From NCBI RefSeq assembly GCF_020536995.1, contig NC_068358.1, positions 52,707,517-52,771,516 of the forward strand: a stretch of DNA of 64,000 nucleotides, written 5' to 3'. Origin of the DNA: Dreissena polymorpha (lineage: Eukaryota > Mollusca > Bivalvia > Myida > Dreissenidae). Shown piece by piece: positions 37,501 to 49,500 of this stretch; the stretch's first letter is position 1, and each line of letters begins with the position of its first letter. Below the pieces are notes generated by a model. The model did no database searches. It was not told where the DNA came from and saw only the letters and a program-made list of their open reading frames with translations. The position numbers and the translations under genes are program-made.

Positions 37501-40500
37501 AGGCAATTGACCGTAAATTTAAATAGCATGAGTCTTAAATTAACAATGCATTTCATTCCCTCATTATGTAATTGTGATAAAACAGGTGTTAGTTATGGTA
37601 GCTATAGCGCTTACCATTTGTAGAAAACGAAATGTGAAAACATTTGGAGATCTGTATTAAAAGAATAACAGTGCTGCTATATATTGTAATGTAAATAATT
37701 ACGACTCATTCAGTTTATAAATGTGCTTTGCTGTAATTTATTATTGTGTGCTATGTTTACTCGAATAAACTATGTGTTCTGTTCTATTATATTCCAAAAA
37801 ATATTCATGTAGTGCAATTTCATATTTAATACAATACAATGTATGGATATAAAACAGTTGGTTTCTTGTATGCGTGATATTCTATTAGTATTACTATTTA
37901 TTAAATTCAATTAAAAAAGACTTTGTAAATGGAAATAATAATAAGAAAGTGATGACATGTGTAAATAAGTAGTAGTGTTGCTTATTTTATCTAAATAGCA
38001 GCGATAGTATATTTATTATCTCTGTTATATAATGTACTTGTGTATAGTAAGAAATTCTAGTCATAAGTTGATGGTATATTGAATATATTTTGTGTATAGA
38101 ATCTATTATATAGGAAAAATACAGAAAGCCACTGTTAACCAGTTCACTTAGGTCGTCGCTCTTTTACACCATTTTTCACTATGCGCATTAGTACCCAGTT
38201 TTACAAGCACCAGTGTTGTATCAACTTCAATATTTTATAACAGGTGTTTAACATAAGGTTAACAGGGGCAAATCTGTAAGATTGGCCATGCATGTTTGTA
38301 AATTGTGTTATTTTATGTATTATTATATTGTACATGTCATGGACGAGAAATAAACCTTGAAACTCTATGTTTAAGTCGTAAGACATAATTGAACATCTTA
38401 ATTGCGATAAGTTCCATTGAATAACTTGACAGCTTACGCACAAAGTGGTGCTTAGGCAACAATCAATTACTGACACCCGCCTTCGATTGTCAATAAATAA
38501 ACAAATCAGTTTTCTTTTAAAGTGCTCCCTAAATGGATATTTGATAAACAGTATGAACAGGTGTTATAAACATGCCATTCAATGCGGACAGCTTATCTTA
38601 ACATTGCCACTAATCCGATGTTGTTGCGTAATATTATTTTAACTATCAGATAAAGATCGTCGTGTATTTGCTTCACAGTAAAAATGATTTTTAAAATGTC
38701 GTTTTTTTAGGGTTATTATTATTATTTATTTATAATGAAATGATAATTCAACTTGTTCATCTATGTACTTGATTTACTAATAAAACGATATACATTTACT
38801 TATTATAAAAAAGTTATTATATAATCCATCGATATATTATATGTAATTAATTAAATAACATTGCTATAGTCTAAGTAGTTTTGTATGTAGTTGACAAAAA
38901 GACAGTAATTCATCAGTACTTAATCTATAAAATTATATCTTAAATTGTAAATAGGTCAGAAAAAATATCTCTTTTTAGTTTTTTGTTACTACTCTAGAGT
39001 CTAGACTATAAGTTTAGTCATTGACGTGATAAATATCCTCTTAATAAAATTATATAATTGTCATCAATTAAACTACTCAACAACTATTGTTCCGCTAGTA
39101 TGGGGGCGAAACGACCAGGTGCGAAACGACCAGGGCGGAAACGTCTTGGGGGCGAAATAGCTAGGGTGCGAAAAGACTTGGGCGCGAAACGTCTGTAAAT
39201 CGATGAAACGCTTGCTTACGCCGTAGATGTTATTTTCTGTGCAAATGCAAGCGTCTATTGATAACGAAACGATAATTTGTCAACAATGAGAATCAGATAC
39301 TTGGCTTAATAATTTTCATTTAAAATGTCTAATTTGGATATAATTCGGAATACAAAACGAAACTTAAAAGGTATTGAAAACAACAACGTTCAAAAGAACA
39401 ATGTGGATTTCAATAGAAAGACTATTTCCACCGAAAATCAGGATTTCCGGTATGACCACTGTTATTTTGACGATTTTTCTATCGGTTCGTTGGTAAGCGT
39501 GACCACATGTGACAACAGCGATGCTAGTTGGATATAAAATTGGTAGACGTGTCGTTGAACTCGACACATTGACCGAATCGCTTTTAGCATGCAGTGCTTG
39601 TCAAGTGCCCATGAATTTACTTAACACTGTAGAAAGCATGGATTTCGGACAGGCATGTGTTTTGGACATACAGTTTAGCAATTGTGGTGCAGTAAATAAT
39701 GCGGCTACTGGACGGAAACATGGCAGAGTTTATGACATGATCACAAAGCTTGCATTTGGGTAAGACTTCTTTGTCTTTTTGGTACATTGGTGCTAGGGCT
39801 GCAACAATATACCGGTATATCGGTATATATCGCAATACGCAATCCGCATATTGTATTGCGATATGATTTTCATCATACCGGTACGAAAATTTTACAAAAA
39901 TTCATTCACATTTCGTCCAGAAAAGCCATCCGAAATAATGATAAAAAGGTAAACAAAACAAAGCAGTGTAAATTATTTTTTACGTAAAAATGGCATTCTA
40001 AAAAGTGTATTATACGGAGTAGCGTTGTTACATGGGAGCATTCATTCGATGCTTTTGAACAGATTATCGTTGAATTAATTGCGCACAGCTGTAAATGTTT
40101 CGTTTGATTCTGATTTGAGCATTATTTGTAATCCGAATTTCGGAAACACGCTTCCAAATTTGAATGCTAACGCGACAATAAAAAATTATAGCATCAAATA
40201 AAAAGTGCTTTATCCTTTGTCTCAATAAAAAGCGCGCGAAAATTATACAGACATGTAGAACGTCGCATGGAAAGTATGGGTGTATTTTGTGTTGTATAAA
40301 AACGGGAACATCACGTCAGCTGAATTACGAGTGTTCAGTGGGAAAAACGCCCCGGTTGGACGTTATTTCATCACATCTTTAAATAGTAACAATTGCAAAA
40401 ATGTATTTGATACTTAAGAAAATTTGCGAATGTTTGTGTTTCTTATTATTCTTGAGCACATTTATAGTAAATATTTACCTGAATTTGCTTTAAAATTGGA

Positions 40501-43500
40501 ATTTATGGGATTATCGTGTAATTGGCAAGTTATAATTTTGGTACAAGTTAGCAATATATTGCGATATATTGCAATACAGGTTTTTGAACTGACAATATAT
40601 TGCAATACGGTTTTTGGCGTATTGTTGCAGCACTAATTGGTGCATTATATCATGATTTATTGTCTAAATTACTGATACTTTTGAATACATTCAGATAGTT
40701 ATCTCTAAGTAATTCGCGTGTAGTCTACATGCATACATTTTTTATATTGTACTTGCTATATTTTTCCTTCATATTTTGTCTGATTTACTGCCAGTAAACA
40801 CAATTACAGTAGAATGTGAATGGTTGTCCTTAGTTAAACATGTATATTTTAAAGTGACATAAGTTTATTTTCTTCCTGCAGTCCTAGTTATTAATACCGG
40901 TAATAAATATGAAATTTTACAAGTTTACAAAACATAAATATTCTCAATTTGTCAAATACGTATTGGTTTTGAAAATAAAGGGCTTGCATTAATTATTATT
41001 TGTGTGTATGTAGATCACTAGGTCTTATAAAATGTTGTAACTTTTGTAAATTAGTGACATTATTTCATATTATTTTATTCCGCATAAGCATATTCTAGCA
41101 TTGTGCATTGTCAACTGTTCTGTCATTTACTGCAATCTGTTTCAGGTAAATCAAAAACTGGGTGTTTCACCTGGGACTTTCACATCGAAACTGGCCCTTC
41201 TCCATGACCTTCAGCACAAAAAAAGAAAGGCTATAGCTGTTACTCGTGCAGCAAAACAGTGACGCATAAGACTTAAAACTCGAACGGTATTTTTAATTAT
41301 GGGCATTTTATATTTAAAACACAGTATTCTTCATTTGTATGCCCCCAATTGGCGACATAGTTTTCGCACTGTCCGTTGGTCGGTCAGTCCCTCACACTTT
41401 TCGTGCCTGTTCTCTAATTTAAGTAGTTTTCATCCGATCTTCACCAAACTGGGTTTCTTACAATTGTATGGATTATTTTTTTATATAGTTACAAAGTTGG
41501 AGTTTGGGGCATCCGTGTCGTGTGGACACATTTCTTGTTGTAGATTGTATCAATAGATCCATCAATTATATATGCAAAGTAGTAGTAACATTTAAAAGCA
41601 TATGCTAATGTTTGTAAATTGATTATTGTAAAAGCATTAATGTGCTGTGTAATCATTTCTTTAAATAAAAATCGGAGATAACCCATGAAGGTGCAAGCAA
41701 ATTTTCCAATTTGAAATTCTGTTTTTCTGTTCAGGCATTCAAAGGACAGTGCAAGAAGTACGAGCGGGACCAACATACAGTTCAAACATAGAGGACCAAG
41801 ACGTTGAAGTTACAACTATACCCCCACCTATACCCAAGCCTGGTCCAGCAGGGCTAGACACTACTGGGAAGGAATTTGTTTTCTTTGATTTGGAAACAAG
41901 AGGGTTAGGTAAAGTTTATTTTTAACATATTCCTTATTCACAGTGTTGCACATACAGAAGTTTATCTTGGTCCAATTCAGGTATTTAGGTACTCTAAATC
42001 TCCAAAGTTGAACTTCTATTAAAAAATATACATATTTACTTACATGTATAACATAATTCAACCTGCTACTGCTGAGTAACTCAATGTGTAAGAGATATCG
42101 TGTGAATTGTTGGTCAACCTAGCATATGATTGAATTGCAACAAGAGTTATGTTCAGACTAATTTCTCATTTTGCTTTCATATAATACATCATTCTTAATC
42201 TTTATTGATAAAATGATAGTAAATACCACTAAGATGATGCAATGTTACATTACCCACAACTGGCTTTAGTACATTATTGTGCATCATTTAAGAATTTAAA
42301 CACTCTTCTCTTCGCTTCTTCAGATTTATGAATACATAAGATCATTAGATGCCAACAACTTACTTTGATATATCCATGAATGGAAGAAAAGAGCGTTTCA
42401 ATTTTCATAATAACAGTTATTATGCCCCCCTTGGAAGAGAGAGTTAATATTGTTTTGCTGGATGTTTGTCTGTGGGTAGATCATTAAGTTTCCGATCAAT
42501 AATTTGTCAACTTTTTCACTGATTGGCTTTTTACTCTCCATGTGCATAGGGATAATTGGACAGTATATAACCCCCATTTAAATTATGGTCACTTAGTCAA
42601 AGGTCACAATAAGTGTGAAAATTGTTTCCGATCAATAACCCTTCAACTGAAAATTCTCTTAAACCACAATGCATAGAGAATGAATGTGAAGGAACCTCTT
42701 CTACGATTGTTCACATTAAGCTTAAAAAAAAGTCCTGTCCTGGTGGGGGGCAATGTTTTTACCTTTTATATTTATTGTAAACACTTCAAATGTATTTTAA
42801 GAAGTTTACATTGTACTTGGGGGAGCGACCCAGGGCTCTGTGATTAACGGGGCTAAAATGGATTTTGTGCAATTTCTATTTAAAATTTTTGTTTTGTTTT
42901 TTCAGAGCACACTTCTCACATAATTCAGATAGCTGCAGTGCATTCAACTGGTCAATTTTCAACATATGTGATTCATGAGAAGAAGATTTCCTTGCAAGCG
43001 TCAGAAATAACTGGAGTGACAGTTGTTAGCGACTCTATGCTTGTCAAGAGACAAACAGTAACAGCTGTCCCCATCAAATCTGCATTGACAAGTTTTATAA
43101 CATTCTTACAGAAATGTTCACCAATTATTTCAGTTGGGCATAATATAGAGTCTTTTGATTGTAAAGTGTTGCTCCGTGCTATCCATACTTGTTGAAAAAT
43201 GTTTGAGTTTCAGCAAAATATTTGTTGCTTTTTAGATACTTAAAAATGTTAAAGGAAATATTACCAAATATGAAATCATATAAGCGGGAACATTTAGTTA
43301 AAGACGTCATTGGTGAATTATACATGGCACATGGCGCTATACAGGATATTTTAGCTTTACAAAAGTTAGTGAACTCTGTTCCTGTTGACCAAAAATTGTT
43401 AACAAATATTCATTCAGCTTTTACCGAGCAGTGTTAACATACAATGTGTAACTAAATGTTGCTTCCAACATCAAATCTTTACAAACCATAATTGATACAA

Positions 43501-46500
43501 AAGTTATAAGTCAAGGTGTTGCAAGGAAAGTTGCAGGAAGTGGATTTCAACTTAAACATTTGAGTCCTGTATCAAAAAGAAACGGACTGAGTGGTTTGAG
43601 AAGCCCCCTGTCAGAGGTTACAAACGGACAAATCAGAGTAACAAAATCAGAGAAAATAATATGTACAATAGCGAGTTATTTGTTGCCTGACATCAAACCA
43701 ATTGTAATTTGCATCTTGTATATAGATAAGCTATGAAATCTAATAGCTGTTACATAATTGTTTTTCCTTCTCGATGACGAACATAGTTGTGATTCTTATG
43801 TCAGTTGTATTTCTCATGTTTCACCTAAGTTGTAAGATATTTTTGGCAGTGCATTAAACCACAGATGGTGTGTGAAACATAATTTCCCAGCTTATTGTAT
43901 TCTTTGTTGTTTTAAGCTTCACTGGCCAAAGGCCAGTGGGGCTTATGTTATGATTCTGTGTCCGTCGTGCGTGCGTGCCTGAACGTTTTCTTTAAACATC
44001 TTCTTCTCCTAAACTACTGGTCCAATTGTGATGAAATTTCTTAGGAATGTTCCTCTTTCAACGTTGTTCAAATTATGCCCCTGGGGTCAAATTTGACCCT
44101 GCCCCGGGGTCACAAAATTGAACATATGCTTATATAGGGTCTATTTTGTGAAAACTTCACATATTTTTTCGTCCATAACCATTGGGCCTTGGGCTTCCAA
44201 ATTTGGTATGTAGTGGCATCTTATAGTCCTCTACCAAGTTTGTTCAAATTATGCCCCTAGGGTCAAGTTTGACCCTGCCCTGAGGGTCACAAAATTGAAC
44301 GTATGCTTATATTAGGCATTTTTTGTGAAAACTTTAAAAATCTTCTTGTTCATATTAGTATGGCATAGGGCTACCAAATTTGGTATGTAGTGACATGTAA
44401 TAGTTCTTTACCAAGTTTGTTCAAATTATGCCCCTTGGGTTAAATTTGAAACTGCCCCGGGGGTTACAAAACTGAACATATGCTTATAAAGTGCTTAATT
44501 TGTGAAAACTTTAAAAAAAAATTGTCCATATCTAATGGGCCTAGGGCTACCAAATTTGGAATGTAGTGACATCTTATAAACCTCTACCAAATTTGTTCAA
44601 ATAATGCCTCTGGGGTCAACTTTGACCCTGCTGCGGGGGGTCACAAAATTTAATAAACGCTTATAAAGCACCTATTTTGTGAAATCTTTAAAAATCTTGT
44701 CGAAAACCATTCTGACTATGGCTACCAAATTTGGTATGCAGGAACATCTTAAAGTCATCTACCAAGTTTGTTACTTTGGGTCAAATTTGACCCTGACCCG
44801 CGGGTCACAAAATTGAACATTATATACGCTTGTATCTTGCTTATTTTTTGAAAACGTTAAAAATATTCTTGTCCTTAACTCTACATCTAAGACTTAGGGC
44901 CACCACATTTTGTATGGAGTGAGATATAGTAGTCCTCTACAAAGTTTGCTCAAATTATGCCCCTGGGGTTAAATTTGACCCAGCCCAGGTGGTCACAAAA
45001 TTGTACATGTGCTTAAATAGGGCCTATATTTAAGTATCTGCACATGCGGAGAATATTTGTTTCAGTCTTTTTTCAGCAGTGGAGCGATACAGGGCCATCA
45101 TGGCCTCTTGTCTTTAAATACACATCACACAGTTCTAAAAATAATTTTAAAATACCTAGTACATATGTTCAATTTACAACCAACAACATGGGTAACAGGT
45201 GGGTGGGTTAATTTAAGATGTTTATTTGAACATCAACATTGTTTTTTCAGTTGTTACATCTGAAATATGTTCATAACAATATACATTATAAATATTTCTA
45301 CGTGTATCACATTTCAGTTGATAATTTAATTGTTATGGAGCAGTTATTATATAGATGTTTTAATTACTATTACAATGTTAGTCATTGTATTTTTGAAATT
45401 AAGTCCATATTAAAATTTCTATAGCAAAAAAAAATCCACGGTGACCTATCAATTTCTTTACTTCATTTTAATGCTTAGCTAGTTTCCTTTAATTATTGAG
45501 AACTTCACATGAATATGAATATTACATCAACAGAAATATGTATCTGTATTGCATGTTATCTATTTTGAACTGTGCAATAAAAAATTCAAAACAAACAAAA
45601 AACTAGTCATACTTATTTCTCATTATTTTTTACGATTTCCATAATTTTTGGTTTTAAAACTGTTCACTATGATAATACACATGTTACAGTTGCTAATCTA
45701 ATGCAATCTCAATACTATTATGCCATTTTAAATGTATTACACAAAAACATTTTACCGTACCCCCAAATTTATGCCCCACAAAAATGACCTTTTTTCAAAC
45801 GCACATGGCATTTAAAAACCTTCGTTATCTCAAAATTATTCACGGTGACCTCTCTTTTTTATTTTATATTAATTTCAGATACAGATTCATTAATCACCAT
45901 ACAAAAAATAATAGCATTCCGGATATTTTGAAAAATTTCACAAAACGATCGAACATCCTTAAGTACTCTTTCTTCCCCCAGACCACAGTATTGTGGAACA
46001 GGTTACTCCAACCCGTCGCAATGCTGCCTGACCCTGAGAGCTTCAAGCAGGCAGTAGCCCAACTTAGCCACTAAACCCATGGGAATTGTTTTTATCCATT
46101 TTTATCCCTTGTATACTATATGACTTTTAAATCTCCTAACAATCTAACAACACTATCCTTATTATTGTACAAATTCTGAAAGATATCTTTCTCAGCTTTT
46201 ACTCTTTCACTTTACTAACAGCCAACCACACCCTGCCCATAATAATCGCGAGAGGCGTGAGGCAGTACTACGAGATAGATAGTCTAAATTAAATGTTAAT
46301 GGAACATTACGACTTTAAGTATCTGTGAAGTATTATATATCTGTGTCAATTTTATTTCAAGAACTATTGATGTTAAGAGTGCTTTATGACACTAAAAAGA
46401 AGCAATCAAATTTTGAGTTCTGCAATAAGTGAATTGAAAGAAAATGTTTCACCATTAAATTGATTCTAAGGCCATAATTGGCAGGGAAGACCTTTTCTCC

Positions 46501-49500
46501 TCCCAATCTTGAAATATGTTTACTCATGTCGGATGACATAATCTCATGTTTTTTTGCTCTTAAAATAAACAGCAATTAGATTGACCAAAGAGATTATATA
46601 TTTGCATTTTTACTGTGTGATGAAACTCCTCCTATGGCTACAGAGGATGATAGATTGTGGCTTTCAAATAATAATAAATTGTCAAAATGTGTATTGAAGT
46701 GAAAATCTTTTTTTTGTCATAAATACACATACTTTATTGGGTGGAAAGGACATCCTGGCATAAGCATAAAGGTGTATTTATCTTCTGCTGCATGATGAAA
46801 TGCATGCTCCGTGAAGCTGTACCATATTGCCCTAAGAAATACACAGCAGTTATACTGTTTTCAGACATAAATGACTATAACTTGCTGCCAAGAAAAAATA
46901 TTTATGTAAATGGTCTAAAAGTAATGACCTTTTTAGCTCAATTGAGCACAGTGTGCTCATGGTGAGCTTTTGTGATTGCATTTTTTCTGTTGTGCGGCTT
47001 ATGGCGTAAACATTTGCCTTGTTAACACACTAGAAGCCGCATTTATTTTCCAATCTTTATAAAACTTGGGCAAAAGATTTGACCCAATGTTATCTTAGAT
47101 AACTTAGAAAACTGGCCTGGTTGGTTGATACACATGGCCACCAGGGGGTGTGGCATTTTTCCTTATATGGCTTTAGTAAAACCTTGTCAACACACTATAG
47201 GCCTTATCAATTGTCAGATCTTTATGAAAAATGGTCAGAAGATTTAGCCCAATGTGATCTTGGACAAGTTTGAACATGGTTTTGGTCGGTTGAAAAATAT
47301 GGTCACCAGGGGGTGGGGCATTTTTCCGTATATTGCTATCTTAAAACCTTGTTAACTCTCTAGAAGTCACATTTATACTCCTATCTTTATGAAACTTGGT
47401 CAGAGTATTCAGAGAGGGTAATCATGTGACAAACAAGATGGCCACATCAATGGCATGATGCAGAGACAGGTATTTTTCGCTGTTTTATGCCCTTTATTAC
47501 TTGTAGTAATTGTTCCAATTCAGCTCACTTTTCAGTCAAATCAGCAAAACAGAGTTTAAACCAATTAGGTTTAATTTCGTATAAATATTTGCTCTTTAAT
47601 TTATCTCTACTTTACTCGCTGCAAATTTTCTAAGCCAGAGGCAAGGAGCTGTAAGTTTGTGACCCACTAAAAAATTGACCAGTCGCCAAATGCGAGATCG
47701 CTCCGCCCACTAAGTTGTGTTTTCATAAAATGCTTTATCAATTACTCCGACAGTCTTTGTTTGTCGGACCATGTGGCCGCAATAAACGAAATCTGATTGA
47801 TTATTTCGTGAGTTTGATTGACAGCTGGCGACTGGTCAATTTCACAGCGAGTAAAGTCAAATTATGAGCGAATATAAATAAGATATACGAGCTAATCACT
47901 TATTTTCCAATATGGCTGTAGAGTGGGATTTTAACAATTAATAAAAGTAATAAGGGGTATTAAATGGCGAATAGTAAACGTGTGTTGGCATGGACTTTGC
48001 CATCTTGTTTGTCAGGTGATTACCCCCTCTGGAATTTGCCCCTATGATAGTCCAAATAATTAGACGTAAGCTACCCCGCTTACGTCTAAACGGCTACCGT
48101 CGTTTTCCTGTAGCAAATTGAGTTCAACTTAAACTTCAGTTTTTCTCGTTAAATCTTTGCTTATGCATAAAATTATCATTAATTAGACATAAATGTGAAC
48201 GATTACCTCTTAAATGTGTAAAAATTGTGCTTTTAAACCACTTATGTTCATTTTTAAAAATAAACATACACACCACACGAAGTGTGTTTGTCGTTTAAAG
48301 AATTGCATTGAATTATCTTGAACGAAATTTTTTTTTAATAGGTTGCACATAACCAATTGTTGTTGTACAACAAACCACATCACTTTTTAGCTTTCTGTAC
48401 TTTTTAATTAAATGAAACCTATATGTGTGTGTTATAACTACTAGTTGTATCACGGAGTGTATATTGATAGGAGATGATTCGAGTATTTGACCCTTACTGT
48501 AGTAAATTCAATCTTATGCAAAAACTATTAATCCGATTTTATTGGTTTATACGTTATCTTGTTGCTTATTAATTCCTCTTTAAAAAAAATATACGTTTTA
48601 GTATACTCCCGTTGTTATTAATGGATTTATAGCGAGATAAACACAAGAAATACACATTTTATGTTTTACCACCGCGCGTTTTACCGTGTTGTGGCTATCG
48701 ATCTTGTACAATTAGCGTACAGCGAAGCGCCGAGGTTATACATTTTGATGTACCCACTCACGTCTTTTGTTGAATTATAGTTTCATTTCTCGGCCGATTT
48801 TGACAAATTATATATCATTAGAAAGCTTACGTTACGTAGTAAACAGATATATAAACATATATTAAGTTTTTCTTCTGATTTCGACAGCCAGGCGAGTTAT
48901 AACTTTAACTTTTGCAAATATCATACCGTATTGGAGTTTTAGAATCTAGATTTACGGTTGACATGTTCGTACTTAATACCAATTTGAAGCGTTCTTCTGA
49001 TTTCGACAGCCCGGCGAGTTATAACTTAAACTTTTGCAAATATTATACCGTTTTGGAGTTTTAGAATCTAGATTTACAGTTGACATGTTCGTACTTAATA
49101 CTAATTTGTAGCGTTTATATTTGAAGTTCAGTTTTAAAAATTACATCTTGCTTAGGAGAATAGAATTCTGTATACGATAGAAAAAATTGTTTAAAAACGA
49201 AAGTAATTAAGGAATGAAGGCGGAAGAAAGTAGCGCGCGTTCCTAACGCACTGAACTGATGCTACGGTCTTGGCGATTATGCTTTTTTTTAGAAACCGGC
49301 CATTGAATTTCCTTTGCCATGATTATTATATTTTTTATGGAATATATTGTGGTATTTTGTTCACAAAACATATCAATGAAGCTTATTATAAATAAATCTT
49401 AATAAATTAACGATTTCAGCTCTTGTTTATAACACAGAAAGGGTGATAAATTTATGATGAAACAGCGTATATAGCGGATCCTCTCGATTTTATTCGGCTT

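Larger units (their letters stand above)
36855..45958 (+). mobile_element. 9.1-kb TTAA-flanked DNA transposon with transposase and exonuclease remnants
   Basis: Perfect 16-bp inverted ends, GGATGTTCGATCGTTT at 36855 and its reverse complement ending at 45958, flanked by TTAA on both sides (36851-36854, 45959-45962). The LINE frame is continuous when the element and one TTAA are removed. TTAA targets are used by piggyBac and Kolobok superfamilies; the encoded N-terminal domain (GRRVVELDTLTESLLAC) resembles the Mutator-like/Kolobok transposases of cnidarians and molluscs as I remember them. The interior is heavily invaded: 37094-39198, 39794-40635, 41335-41530, 42419-42757 and 43915-45113. Confidence 0.85.

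Noticed and set aside
45784-46074. 96-aa ORF as one gene
   Set aside because: It fuses TTAA-element sequence with the C-terminal end of the LINE protein across the insertion border.
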